A DNA stretch of 64,000 nucleotides from Mycoplasmopsis edwardii (GCF_900476105.1 NZ_LS991951.1:620001-684000); one strand, 5' to 3'; shown: positions 35,497 through 46,828, counted from the stretch's first letter. Made by a program: numbers and translations. Notes: generated by a model not told the origin, from the sequence alone.

Positions 35497-36322
35497 AGTG
35501 AGCTCCTTTCTTAAGTTTGAAAATAATTTTTGGAACAATTAATAATAATGAGTAAATACCAATGAAGATTGCTGAAACAACAATAACAAGCATTGAACCA
35601 CTACTTAAGTCATATTTGTTTCCTGGGTTGATTTTTGAGTTAATTACAATACCAATTAATTGATTTTGTGAACCATCTGGAAGTAACTTAGCACTAACAA
35701 TAAAGGTTGTAGCACTTGATAAGAAGATAATTCCTAACCCACTTAAAATCGCTTTTGTTCCATATGGAATAACAACTTTGAAGATTGTTTCAACATTTCC
35801 AAATCCAAGGTCATGGCTAGCTTCAATGATGTTTTTAGGCATATCTTTAAACACTGTGTATAAAGGCATAACCATTAACGGAATGTTTAAGTATGTTAAA
35901 CCGAAAATGATGAATAATTCGTTGTTTAATGATTTAGGATTAGTAGCAAAAATAGCTAATGCAAGTCCTTTGATTGAGTAAATACGCGCAACTGTAAAAA
36001 TTGCTAAAGGACTAATCATTAAACTTAAGGCAAATATTTTAAATAATTTTGATTTTGATGTTGAAACAAAATATGCATATGGGAAACCAATTATTAAACA
36101 AAGTAAAGCAGAAACAATACCTATTCATAATGATCTACCGATGATATTTCAAGTGTTTGAATCTTTCACTAATACATATGCGTCAAAATCTTTTGTCGAA
36201 AACGCACTAATAACAATCATTAATATTGGTAAGATAATAAGAAATATTGCTAAGAATAAATACGGGATAAAAAGATAAGCCTTTTTATCAAATGTTAACA
36301 TTGATTTAATTTTGGAATTCAT
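35489..36322 (-). CDS. potB: Polyamine ABC transporter permease PotB
   Basis: Membrane permease of 277 residues with about six helices. The EAA coupling loop is NIIEASHDLGFGNVETIFKVVIP. The N-terminus ([23 protein letters not shown]) fits PotB. The start ATG lies inside the end of potA (17-base overlap), so it is probably translated by coupling. Three or more TGA codons near the N-terminus read as Trp. Confidence 0.88.
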
Positions 36323-37682
36323 TTTGTGAATAATCTCACTTTGTATCTTTTTTCATTAAGTGAATTGAGTCAATTGTTCAACTTAAGTAAACAACTTCAT
36401 CAAGGTCAAATTTCTTAGCAGTTTCTACGTGAAAAATATTTCCTTCATCTGATTCAATTGTTAAATAGTAGTAACTTCCACGGTATGAAATTTCTTTAAC
36501 ATTACCAACGATTTTACCTTCTCTCATTGTGTTTGTACTTGTGATATCAATATCTTCAGGTCTAATTAAAACGTCAACTTCAGTTCCAATTTCGAATTCT
36601 TCTTCTTCATGAACTGTTTTGTATTCTCTACCAAATAATTTAACGTTTCCATCTTCTACAATTTTACCGTTGAAAATGTTTGAGTCTCCAATGAATTTAG
36701 CTACTCAGATATTAACTGGGTAGTCATAAATATTTTTAGGTGTGTCATATTGTTCAATAATACCATCACGCATGATAGCAATTCTATCTGAAAGTTCAAG
36801 AGCTTCATCTTGGTCATGTGTAACAAAAATGAATGTTAAACCAAGTTCTTGTTGAACTGATCTTAAAAGAACTTGCATTTTTTGTCTAATTTTAGCATCT
36901 AAAGCACTAAGTGGTTCATCTAATAATAATATTTCTGGTTCGATAACTAAGCTTCTAGCTAATGCAACACGTTGTTTCATACCACCTGAAAGCTCACTAA
37001 TTGCTTTAGTTTCATTTCCTGAAAGTCCAACAATGTCAATAATTCTTTTAACTTTTTCCTTTAACTCATCTTTAGTCATTTTACGTTTGAAGTATTTATT
37101 TTCAAAGTCTTGTGTTTTTAATTCAACGAAGTTTTCTCAGTATGAGTATTTAAAGTCTGAATCATCAAGTCATCTTTGACGTTTGTTGTATTGGTATGTT
37201 CCTGGTTTTAATGTTTCAAGTTCTTTAATGTATTTATCTTGAATGTCATCAAGTTTTTTCATTTCTTGTTTTGCTTTTAATTCTCATCTTGCCTTTTTAT
37301 TTTCTAATAATGAAACATATTTTTGGTTAATTTCTTCACGTGGAACTCTTTTTATTTTTAAACCATATAAAATGTTTCCTTCAACATTTAAATGAGGGAA
37401 TAAAGCATAATCTTGGAAAATAGTTGAAACATTTCTTTTGTGTGGAGATAAGTCTTTGATATCTCTACCATTAAATTTAATTTCACCACGAGTAGCTCAT
37501 TCAAAACCACCAATTAATCTTAAAATTGTTGTTTTTCCTGAACCTGATGGTCCTAATAAGGTAACAAATTCACCTCTATTAATTTTTAAATCAATATCGT
37601 TTAAAACTGTTTTATTATCAAAAGTTTTAACGATGTTTTTAAGTTCAATAATATGTTTTAAATTCTTTTTATTTGAATTCAT
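36306..37682 (-). CDS. potA: Polyamine ABC transporter ATPase PotA
   Basis: ATPase of 458 residues. Walker A is GPSGSGKTT, the Q-loop is [13 protein letters not shown], the signature is LSGGMKQR, Walker B is [12 protein letters not shown] and the switch is [12 protein letters not shown]-terminal TOBE-like domain follows ([11 protein letters not shown]). Between Q-loop and signature sits a Lys/Trp-rich helical insertion of about 80 residues ([15 protein letters not shown] onward), as in the mycoplasma form of PotA. TGA codons read as Trp. The start has GGAGAAATT upstream. It is the first full-length gene of the pot operon and is preceded by a 50-codon ORF. Confidence 0.92.
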
Positions 37683-37708
37683 AAATAATTTCTCCTCTCT
37701 ATTGTTTT

Positions 37709-37861
37709 CTAATTAGCAAAAGCATAAGGGGAGACTGTATCAAAAAGATTCTCACAGTATTCTTCAACACTGTAAGGAACTGTCGGATATTCTAAATCTG
37801 TAAAAATATTTAATATATTTTTAATAAACAAAATTTGAATAAATAATAGCTTCTTTTTCAT
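37709..37861 (-). CDS. Small upstream ORF before potA (50 residues)
   Basis: ATG at 37861 to TAG at 37709, ending 26 bases before potA. The first 20 residues are hydrophobic and basic ([20 protein letters not shown]); the rest is [20 protein letters not shown] followed by SPYAFAN. The second half uses GC-richer codons than the surrounding intergenic DNA, which suggests it is translated. No Shine-Dalgarno is present, but a TATAAT box lies eight bases before the ATG, so the message may start at the ATG. It could be a leader peptide controlling potABCD or a small secreted or membrane peptide. Not recognised. Confidence 0.5.
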   Translation of the reverse strand: MKKKLLFIQILFIKNILNIFTDLEYPTVPYSVEEYCENLFDTVSPYAFAN

Positions 37862-37885
37862 TAGTGTAAATTATATAAAAAAATA

Positions 37886-37909
37886 AAAAAATCGCTAACG
37901 CGACTTTTT
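37886..37909 (-). terminator. Terminator of the rpsF-ssb-rpsR operon
   Basis: Minus-strand AAAAAGTCGC and GCGATTTTTT around GTTA, followed by a U-rich stretch. Its distal side runs into the -10 region used by the pot leader ORF. Confidence 0.8.
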
Positions 37910-37910
37910 A

Positions 37911-38171
37911 TTATTTTGACATTGTACGTGTACGAACGATTGTGAAAGGCATTAAAGCAATGAATCTTGCTCTTTTTACAGCTGTTGCAACTTTTCTTTG
38001 GTGTTTTGCACATGTTCCTGAAACACTTTTAGCTTTAATTTGCCCTGTTGCTGAAATGTATTTGTTTAATAATTCTGTGTTTTTGTAATCAATGTATTGA
38101 ATGTTTTCTTCACAGAAGTAGCAAACTTTTTTTCTTCCTGTAAAAGCTTTTTTACGTTTAATGTATGACAT
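37911..38171 (-). CDS. rpsR: 30S ribosomal protein S18
   Basis: Protein of 86 residues with the S18 core: RKKVCYFC near the N-terminus, IDYKN, KYISATGQIKAKSVSGTCAKHQRKVATAVKRAR (positions about 38-70) and IALMPFT. The start ATG follows AAGGAGATAAA. Last gene of rpsF-ssb-rpsR; partner of S6 on the small-subunit platform. Confidence 0.97.
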   Translation of the reverse strand: MSYIKRKKAFTGRKKVCYFCEENIQYIDYKNTELLNKYISATGQIKAKSVSGTCAKHQRKVATAVKRARFIALMPFTIVRTRTMSK

Positions 38172-38231
38172 TTTATCTCCTTAATTATCGTCGGTTTCAA
38201 ATAATCCAGAATTATCTTCAGAATATGATAA

Positions 38232-38702
38232 TTAATCAATTTCATGCAATTGAGATGTTTGACTATTTGATTGACGATTTTGTAATTGTGCTTGAGAATT
38301 GTTTTGTTGTTGTGGAAAATATGAGCTTCTTGGTTGCTCAGGCGCTCTAAACACTGCGTCTGAATCAACTCTTTGGGTTGTTGAAGACTTAGGAGTTAAA
38401 AGCTTAATTTCCATAACAGTAACTTCAGTAGATTTTATAACTTGATTATCTCTATTAGTAAATTGGTTGATATGTAATTCACCTTCAACATAAATTAAGT
38501 GACCTTTTTTAATATAGTTTTTCATGAATTCAGCTGTGCCTCTTCAAAAAACAAGTTGAATAAAGTCTGTTTGTCTTGGTGCATTAGCACTTCTTTTTCT
38601 ATCTACTGCTAAAGATACTCTTCCATATGCGATACCTTGACTTGTATAAGCTAATTCAATATCTTGAGTTGTTCTACCGATTAAAATCACTTTGTTTAAC
38701 AT
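38232..38702 (-). CDS. ssb: Single-stranded DNA-binding protein, C-terminal tail cut off by TAA
   Basis: The OB-fold domain is intact: MLNKVILIGRTTQDIELAYT, GRVSLAVDRKR, DFIQLVFWRGTAEF, KKGHLIYVEGEL. A Gln/Asn/Ser-rich linker follows and stops at LHEID, 156 residues. In the same frame, beyond the TAA at 38232-38234, the sequence continues for 16 codons as LSYSEDNSGLFETDDN and then TAA at 38181, right against the Shine-Dalgarno of rpsR. Those codons look like the missing acidic SSB tail, which normally recruits replication and repair proteins. The annotated product therefore lacks its acidic tip unless the stop is read through or is a sequencing error. Standard operon position between S6 and S18. 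Confidence 0.9.
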
Positions 38703-38731
38703 AACTAATTCTCCTTAAAATCTTTAATTAA

Positions 38732-39154
38732 CTATTTAGCTTCTTCAGATTTTTTAGCTCTTGGAGCTCTTGCTCTAACAGGTTTTTCTGATGAAGTTTC
38801 AGCAGCATTTTCTTTAGCTTTTCTTTCGAAAACTCTTTTTGGTTTTACAGCTTTCTTAGATGCTTTTTTAGACGATAATCCTTTTTCTGTATCTAAGTTA
38901 ATAACTAAAGCTCTTCAAATTTCTTTGATAATGTTTGTACGACGTGTGAATTCAGCAATGTTTGAACCATTTGTTTCAACGTTTGCTAAAACATATTGTC
39001 CAAATTCTGATTTGTTAATTTCGTATGCAAGACGATTGTTTTCTAATTTTTCAGCTTTTGAAACACCTTTTCCAAAAACTTCAGATAATAAGTCAAAAGC
39101 AACTTTAACATCAGCTTTTGGGCTAACAATCATCATAATTTCGTATTTGTTCAT
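38732..39154 (-). CDS. rpsF: 30S ribosomal protein S6
   Basis: Protein of 140 residues. Residues 1-95 are the S6 fold (YEIMMIVSPKAD, NRLAYEINKSEFGQYVLANV, FTRRTNIIKEIWRALVI). A Lys/Ala/Glu-rich tail of about 45 residues follows, longer than in E. coli or Bacillus S6. One TGA (38915) reads as Trp. AAGGAGAAAA precedes the start. First gene of rpsF-ssb-rpsR. Confidence 0.95.
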
Positions 39155-39244
39155 TTTTCTCCTTATGGTCTACTGAGCTATTTGACGGAATTTTTATTTA
39201 AATAGCTAAGGAGTATTTAATATATATACTCATGATTAATTATA
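39155..39244 (-). promoter_or_regulatory. rpsF promoter and S6:S18-type leader hairpin
   Basis: TATAAT lies at 39239-39244 on the minus strand, followed by a leader of about 75 bases. In it, AGCTATTT and AAATAGCT (39176-39207) pair perfectly, and the loop contains CCG (complement of 39186-39188). A CCG in a leader hairpin is the hallmark of the S6:S18-binding autoregulatory motif described in bacteria. The exact bulge geometry was not modelled. Confidence 0.55.
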
Positions 39245-39386
39245 ATACCTAAACCTAAAAAACCAAATGCGAAATTGCAGACTTTTTTTCCTAGTATTTG
39301 TGAAAAAATAATAAATATTAATAATATTTATATAGAATTTTGAAAATTTCTACTCAAATCCCATAAAATAATGTATATTTATCAAC

Positions 39387-41216
39387 ATGAAAAACTTAGT
39401 AATAGTCGAGTCTCCAAACAAGGTTTCTACAATTAAAAAATATTTAGGTGATGACTTCAATGTTATCGCCTCAGTTGGTCACTTCTTAAAGATGAAAACT
39501 GATGGAGAATATGGTTTAGGAATAGATTTACAAGAATGAGAACCAAAGTATTCTTTAGATTCAACAAAAAGAAAAGTTGTTAATGATATTAAGGAAGCTT
39601 TAAAAGACGTTGACAATGTTTATATTGCAACTGACCCTGACCGTGAAGGTGAAGGAATCGGTCAACATTTAGTATCTTACTTTAAATTAAAAAACTATTA
39701 TAGAATTAAGTACAACGAGATTACAAAAGATGCTATTTTAAGAGCTATAAGTAATCCAGGGGATTTAAATGAAGGTTTAGTTAACGCTCAAAAATCACGT
39801 AGAATGCTTGATAGAATTATTGGTTTTAGATTAAGTAACTTAATGAAATTAAAATTCAAAAATGCTCCAGGTATTCCAACAGCAGGTAGAGTGCAATCAA
39901 TTGCTTTAAAACTAGTGGTTGATAGAGAAAGAGAAATTCAAGCCTTTGTTCCTGAAAAATACTTTAAATTAAATGCAAAACTTGTAAATAATGAAACTTT
40001 AGCATACTACTTCAATCCAAATGTAACTGATAGAAAAGATTGAATTTTAAGCGAAGAAGTTGATAAGGTTAAAAAATACTTTGAGACAGCTAAAAAAGAA
40101 TTAAAAGTTACTGATGTAACTGTTTCAAGAAGAAAAGTTTCAGCAATCACACCTTTTAAACAATCTGTATTATATAAAAAGAGTCCATTTAGTTCATCTT
40201 CTACTCAAGTTATCTTACAAAAACTTTACGAAGGTTTTGGAGATGGCGGTTTAATTAGTTACCCAAGAACTGATAGTACAAGATTATCTCAAGATTTTAT
40301 TAATCAAGCACATAAATATATTAATAATAAATGAGGCCAAGAATATATAGCTTCTGAAATTAAAGGATTTAGTGGTGATCAAGATGCCCATGAAGCTATT
40401 AGACCTACAGATGTTTACTTAACACCAGAAAAAGCAGCTCAAAAATACCCAGAAATGAGTGAGCAAGATCTTAAAGTATATAAATTAATTTATGAAAACA
40501 CTTTAATGGCTTTAATAACTCAACCAGTAAGAGAAAGTAAAGCTTATGAATTTCAAACAGGTGAGTACTTATTTAAACAATCTTTCTCAAAAGTTGTTTT
40601 TGACGGGTACTATGTTGTAACTGGATATGAATCAGAGAAAATTGATCCAAATTATCAAAAGGATCAATTAGTTAATGTAGAAAGTTTTAACTTTGAAGAT
40701 CATGAAACAAAGCCTGTGCCAAGATATAATGAAGGTTCATTAATTGAAATGCTTGATAATATTAAAGTTGGTAGACCTTCTACATTCGCTACAACAGTTA
40801 AAATTATTAAAGATAGAAAATTCGTTGTTAATGAATCATCGCAATTAATTCCAACTGAATTTGGTATTGCTTTATGTGATTCATTAATTGCAGGATTCCC
40901 GAATATTATTAATGAATCATACACAGCTAAAGTTGAAGAAGAATTAGATAAAATTGCTGATAATGAATTATCAAAAAATGTGGTTTTAGAAGACTTTTGA
41001 AATAGATTTCAAGAAGAAGTTAAAGACGCATTAGGTAAAATTAATGTTTATCAATTCTCAGCTCCTGAACTTGAAAGAGCTTGCCCTGCATGTAATGGTG
41101 TTTTATTAATTAGAAATAATAAAAAAGGTCAAAAATTCATTGGATGTAAAAACTTCCCTAAATGTAAACATACTGAAAATTATGTCGAAGAAGGACAAGA
41201 AGAAATTCAAGAATAA
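39387..41216 (+). CDS. topA: DNA topoisomerase I (type IA)
   Basis: Protein of 609 residues that relaxes negative supercoils. The Toprim domain begins with LVIVESPNKVSTIKKYLG and includes TDPDREGEGI. The catalytic Tyr is Y292 in SYPRTDSTRLS. QDAHEAIRPT and NIKVGRPSTFA are further family blocks. The C-terminus has one Cys4 zinc ribbon (CPACNG ... CKNFPKC), short compared with E. coli. Several TGA codons read as Trp. The ATG has no Shine-Dalgarno, and a TATATT-like -10 lies about seven bases before it, so the mRNA is probably leaderless. Confidence 0.95.
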
Positions 41217-41218
41217 AC

Positions 41219-41251
41219 AAAATCCCATTAACTTAAAGCTAGTGGGATTTT
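41219..41251 (+). terminator. Terminator of topA
   Basis: AAAATCCCA and TGGGATTTT arms with an inner TTA/TAG pairing, right after the topA stop and followed by TAT-rich sequence. Confidence 0.75.
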
Positions 41252-41261
41252 ATATTAAAGT

Positions 41262-41287
41262 TAAAAAACAAAGGCGTGATGCCTTTG
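41262..41287 (-). terminator. Terminator of the PTS gene
   Basis: Minus-strand CAAAGGC and GCCTTTG around ATCAC, followed by a U-rich run. It is six bases after the PTS stop and convergent with the topA terminator. Confidence 0.75.
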
Positions 41288-41293
41288 CTAAAA

Positions 41294-43702
41294 TTATCTA
41301 ATTTTTCCGATTAGTTCTGATTTTGTGTAAGCTTTGTTTTTACCTTCCTCAAGTGTAAATTGGTTTTTTGAACCTTCGTTTAAAATAATTACAACAACAT
41401 CAGATTTGATTTTATTTTTCTTAAGAAGTCCTAAGTCAACTGAAGCTAATTTATCACCAGCTTTAACTCTTGTTCCTTCTTGAACATAACTCTTGAATCC
41501 TTTACCATCAAGTTTAACTGTATCAATACCAATGTGAACTAAAACTTTAGCACCTTCTTTTGTTTCGATACCGTAAGCGTGTTTTGATGGATAAACCATT
41601 GTAATTTCACCTGAAACAGGTGCATAAACATTACCAACTTTTTCAGATTGGAATTTGATTGCAAAACCATCCCCCATTAATCTAGCTGAAAAAACATCAT
41701 CTTTAAGTTCTTCTAAGTTAATAATATCACCTATAGCAACAGTTTGGACTTTTACAACTCTTTTATCAATTATTGTATCTTCACTTTTTTGTTCTTGAGT
41801 TTCATTTTTGATTTCTGCTTCGACAAGTGGTTTTTCTTCAACAACAGGTTTTGTTGAAGTTTTATTTGCTTCTTCTCATTTAGCAATTAAGTCTCTTTGT
41901 GACTTAATTTTCGCATTAACTTGTTCAGCTGAAGGACCTAAGATTGCTTGTGCATGAGTATTTCCTTCGAATTTAACTGCTACTGCACCTGCATTTTTTA
42001 GCGCTTCTTGATCAACTTTAGAAGCATCCTTAATGTCGTATCTTAATCTTGAAGCACAGTTGTTAAATGCAACGATATTATCAATACCACCGTATCCTTG
42101 AACAATTGCTAATGCTTGTTTGTCTAAGTCTTTAAATTCATCTTCAGTACTTGCTTCATAATTATTTTTATTAATAAAGTCTGCTTTACTAAATAACTTA
42201 ACATTTCCACCTCTACCTGGAGTAGCTAAATCTTTTCATTTAATTACAAAGTAGAAAACAAAGAAGTAAATTGGAGCATATCCAAGACCAATAACTAATG
42301 TTCAGTAGAAGTTTGTCCCTTTAGCAAAAGGAATAATTCCGTAAAGTAATAAATCTAATAATCCACCTGAGAACGCTTGTGGAACATGCACACTTAATAA
42401 GTTTGCAAACATAAATGAGAAAGCACACATAATAGCGTGGAATCCTCAGAATAAGTATGGCGCCAAGAATAAGAATGTAAATTCAATTGGTTCTGTAACA
42501 CCTGTTGTTAATGAAGTAATTGCCGCTGGTAAAACTGTACCAAAAGCAATTTTACGTGTTTCTTTCGGAGCAGCCATAACCATAGCAAGTCCTGCTGCTG
42601 GTAATCCAAAGATCATAAATGAGAATTTACCGTCTGTGAATCTACCTAATTTAACACCAACATTTTGAATGAATTCAAATAATGGAGCTGAATGTTTTAC
42701 ACCATCTCCATCTGTTCATTCAATTGTGTTAGCGAATTTCAATAATGATAATGCTGCAGTTGAATCTCCAACAAATTTGTTTCCTTCAAGTTTAATAGCT
42801 TCAACTAAAGCATTTAATGAATCTCCAGCCTTAATACCTGGTTGATTAACAAATTCTAAAACAGCAACACCAACATTTCCTCCAGCATTAGAATATCATA
42901 ATGGTGCATAAAACGCATGGTGCAATCCAAATGGAATTAATGATCTTTCAATAAATCCAAATACAAATGATTCTAATCCATATGGAGCTTTATTTAATGC
43001 ATTACCAAATGCGTTTAATCCAACTCCGATTCATGGTCAGAATAATAAGAATACAAAAGCTAATGCAGCCATTGTTGGGATGGTAATAATAGATACGAAT
43101 CTTTTACCACCAAAGAATGAAATCACTTGAGGTAATTTAATTGTGTGGAATTTTTTGTATAAGTATTGAACGATTAAACCAACTGAAATACCACCAAAAA
43201 CAGAAGTTTGTAAAGTTCTAATTCCTAATGTCAGTCCAACTGTACTTTTAAGTGAAGCGTGATTTCTTCCGCCTTCTTCAAATAAAATAGTATAACCTGA
43301 TAAATTAGTTTTTTCTGTATCTGAATATACTGGTTGTATAAAGACAGATTGAATAGCTGAAAAGACTAAGTAACCAATAACTGTAGCAAAAACGGCAATT
43401 CCTGCTTCATCAGTAAATGCTATAACAAAAGCAATAGCAAATAATAATGGTAATGCAGCAAATACAGGATCACCTAATGCTTTAATGAAATGTCCAAATG
43501 TTACTAAAGCTGTATTTGTAGAATCAATTCCTGCAACAGCAGCACCAACACCTAGAAATAACCCAGCTATTGACATAACAGAAATCGGTAACATAAAAGC
43601 ACCAGAAATTTTAGATAAAACTCTTCTAAGTCTTCCTGAATTACTATTATTTAACTTTTTCTCTTTTTTCTCAATAGAGTGTTTTTTACTAATAGAAAAC
43701 AT
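41294..43702 (-). CDS. ptsG: PTS glucose-type transporter, fused IICBA
   Basis: Membrane permease of 802 residues that imports and phosphorylates glucose (or a related sugar). Order is IIC-IIB-IIA. IIC (about 1-500) has many helices and the sugar-site motif [15 protein letters not shown] has its phosphorylated Cys in [13 protein letters not shown] at the C-terminus has the active His in [18 protein letters not shown] Glu/Lys linker joins IIB and IIA. The frame was checked through all TGA-Trp codons. The start has AAGGAGAG upstream. It is divergent from the BMP lipoprotein genes across a 220-base region with a long palindrome. The substrate is likely glucose but not proven. Confidence 0.92.
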
Positions 43703-43768
43703 ACTCTCCTTTCAAATTTAATTTAATAAACATTTATAATGTTCAATTAAATTATATTAGAATAATCA

Positions 43769-43797
43769 CTTTTAAACCTTTTATAAAGGTCTAAAAG
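43769..43797. promoter_or_regulatory. 29-bp near-perfect palindrome between ptsG and the BMP genes
   Basis: CTTTTA-a-ACCTTT, TAT, AAAGGT-c-TAAAAG: the two halves match except for one pair. It lies about 65 bases upstream of the ptsG start and about 125 upstream of the first BMP gene. It could be an operator or a hairpin in a transcript. Confidence 0.5.
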
Positions 43798-43922
43798 TAA
43801 TAAAAACAATGGAAATAATTACACAAATGTGGCAAAAATTATGGTAATAAACCCATATGTTAATGTTTTCATATAAAAAAGAGTACAATATAGTTATATA
43901 AATATATTGATGAGGAGAAAAT

Positions 43923-45257
43923 ATGAAATTCAACAAAAAACTAATATCTTTATTTATGGGTACTACACTGACTTCACTACCAATGGTTATTGTTTCTTGC
44001 GGAAAACAAGAAAGGCAAGAAATCAATAATTTCGTTCCATTGAATGAAAGAATTACAGAAGTTGTAAAAAACCCAAATTTAAGCTACGAGGCTTTAAAAG
44101 AAAATGCTGGAATCAAAATTGCTTTAATTAATGGTTCGGGCGGTACATTAGATAAATCATTTAACCAATCATCATGAGAAGCTTTAATTAAATTAGTTGA
44201 AGATACAAGAAAAGATGACAAAAACCAAATCGAAATTACTGACATTAACCCAGGAACAACCGAGTTAACAGAAGTTTACAACAACGCTTTAGAAAGTGGA
44301 CAAAAAGTATGAATCTTATCTGGTTGAAACCACGGTTCAAAAATTAATGCATACTTAGAAAACCCAAGTAATGTTGATAAATTAATCAAAAATAATGTAA
44401 CAATTATTGCACTTGATTTTACAGTTGGACTAAAAAATAAAACAAAATTTAAAAACCTATTTGAAGTTAACTTTAAAATTCAAGAAGCTGCATACATTGT
44501 TGGGAATGCCTTAGCAAATGCTTTTGGTAATGTATATCCAGGAAATAACAATACAGATAACAGAAAATTTGGAGCATATGGTGGAGGAAATGGACCTGAT
44601 GTTGTAAGTTTCATTACAGGATACTTAAAAGGTGTTCAAAAATACAACTCAAGAAGTGAAACAACAAACAAAATTAATCATATTCCAAATGTCGCGTTAA
44701 ATGCAGGATATTCTGTTGAAGACACAAATATGAGTGGGGTAACACTTTCATTAGTATCAAAATCACCTAAATTTGTCTATCCAGTTGTTGCAGGTGGAGT
44801 TTCATTAATGTTAGATGAAATTAGAAAAAGAAATATGGATACTTATGTAGTTGGAGTTGATGTAGATCAATCTAAATCATATCCTGCTCATGCAGGTAGA
44901 TTTGCTACATCAGTACAAAAAAATATTGCTCAAGCAATCTATGATGTAATTAATGAATTTGTATTCGGAATCAAAAACAAAAACTTGCAAAGTCGAATTG
45001 TTGAATCAACTACGGGAGCTAAATCACTATTGGGAGGATTTGCTGAAGGTTGAGTAGGATATGCAAAATCAACGGTATCAAACGAAAAACTTAAAGATGC
45101 AATTAATAGGGAATTAGAAAAATCAAAAAATAAATTTATTGCGTTAAGTGAAGATGAAAAAAGATTTATAAATGCATTTACAGATTATGACAATGTTGAA
45201 TACAATGAAAACCTTGATGAATTAGTAAATAAACTTGTAGAAAAAATTAATTCATAA
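43923..45257 (+). CDS. BMP-family nucleoside-binding lipoprotein (copy 1)
   Basis: Lipoprotein of 444 residues with lipobox Cys26 (VIVSC). Basic membrane protein/PnrA type, the substrate-binding part of RbsA-class nucleoside importers. Family signatures: GTLDKSFNQSSWEAL, VVSFITGYLKGV, FVYPVVAGGVS, and VVGVDVDQSK. TGA codons read as Trp. The start follows GAGGAGAAAAT. A paralogue follows directly; the two differ in N-terminal and C-terminal parts, suggesting different substrates or dosage. Confidence 0.9.
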
Positions 45258-45296
45258 AAATGTGGAAAATGTGGAAATAAATATTTACAAACAAAT

Positions 45297-45310
45297 TTGC
45301 TTGTATAATA
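45297..45310 (+). promoter_or_regulatory. Putative promoter of the second BMP gene
   Basis: TTGCTTGTATAATA upstream of the second BMP lipoprotein, with TATAAT near 45305 and a leader of about 60 bases. It would allow separate expression of copy 2. Confidence 0.45.
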
Positions 45311-45372
45311 TTTAACGGTTTTAAGTACCAAAAAATTATTTTTACTTAAAATTTATAAAATTAGGAGAAATT

Positions 45373-46713
45373 ATGAAATTAAAAAAATACTTACTTTCAT
45401 TCGCAGGGATTGCTTCATTAGCATTACCAGCAGTTGCTATTTCATGTGGAACTAAAGCGACATCAAATATCGATGACTACATCGAAAAGCAAGATAGAGT
45501 TGCAGAAATTGATATTAAAGCAAATGTTAACTCAGAATTTGTAAAAAGCGACAAAATTAAAGCTAAAAACATTAAATTTGCTTTAATTACAGATACAGGA
45601 AAAGTTTCTGATAAATCATTCAACCAATCAGCTTGAGAAGCATTATTACAAATCGCTGATCAAACAGCTGAAACAATTAATGGTAAGAGAAAAGAAGCTT
45701 TTGAATTCACAGCCGTAGAACCAAAAGGAAACTCATACGAACAATCATACAACACAGCAGTTGATGAAGGTGCTAATGTTATTGTTCTTCCAGGATTCTC
45801 ACACGGAGAACACATTAAACCATGAATTGAAAAAAATAAAGCAAAATTAGAAGAGAAAAAAGTTATTATTATTGGTATTGACTTTGATTTAGATGTTGAT
45901 TACCAAAACTTCTATGCTTTAAACTTCGATGTTAACCAAGCATCATGACAATTAGGACATGCAATTGGTAAATTTTTAGCTACTGTTTACCCAGAACAAG
46001 CAGATAAAAGAAAATCTTCTGCATTTGGTGGAGGTCCATTCTTTGGAGTTACAGACTTCATTACAGGTTACTTAAAAGGATTACACTACTTCAACCAAAA
46101 CAATACAATCAAAACAACACATGCTCCTAGCTTACCACTTGATTCAGGGTTCCAACCAGATGAAAAACAAAAATCAGTTATTACAGGTGTTTTAGACCAA
46201 GGTGCAACATTTGTTTATCCAGTTGCTGGACCAGCTACATCAGTTACAATTGAAGAAATTAGAAAAAATGCTAAATTTGCTGACAAATTAGTTATTGGGG
46301 TTGACGTTGACCAATCTAAAGCATTCCAAAACGGAAAAGAATACTTAGCTACTTCAGTTCTTAAAAACATTGGACAAGCTGTTTATGATGTTATTTTAGC
46401 TGCTGTATTTGAAGATGAAGCTTCACAAGCAAAAATTGCAAAATACAAAAATACAAGTAAACAAACAACACAATCATACTTCGCTGGATTTGACGCTCAC
46501 TGAGTAGGTCTTGCGCCTTCAACAATGAAAAATGAAGCACACAGAAAAGTAATGAACGATGCTATTGAAGAAGCTAAAAGAATCTTTGCAGCTCTTCCGC
46601 AAGATGAAAAAGCATTCATTTCAAAACACAACTCTGAAAAAGATGGCGCAGAAGTTGAACAAGCTAACATCGCGACAGTTGTTAATAAATTAGTTGAAAT
46701 CGTTAACAGTTAA
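45373..46713 (+). CDS. BMP-family nucleoside-binding lipoprotein (copy 2)
   Basis: Lipoprotein of 446 residues with lipobox Cys25 (VAISC). Signatures as in copy 1: GKVSDKSFNQSAWEAL, FGVTDFITGYLKGL, FVYPVAGPATS, VIGVDVDQSK. Codon choice looks like that of a highly expressed gene (many C-ending codons). AGGAGAAATT precedes the ATG. It is followed by a hairpin and then the ATPase gene, so the binding protein can be made in excess over the transporter. Confidence 0.92.
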
Positions 46714-46732
46714 TAATTAAAAAAATATTTAA

Positions 46733-46757
46733 AAAAACCGTTTTTTACGGTTTTTTA
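46733..46757 (+). terminator. Terminator-like hairpin between BMP lipoprotein and its ATPase
   Basis: AAAAACCG and CGGTTTTTT around TTTTTTA. A TATAAT at 46774-46779 follows, likely a promoter for the ATPase-permease genes. Confidence 0.65.
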
Positions 46758-46828
46758 AATCTATAAATTTGAGTATAATTACAAATATTTATTAAAATAA
46801 CTATTTACAACAATCGAAAGGGAGCGTT

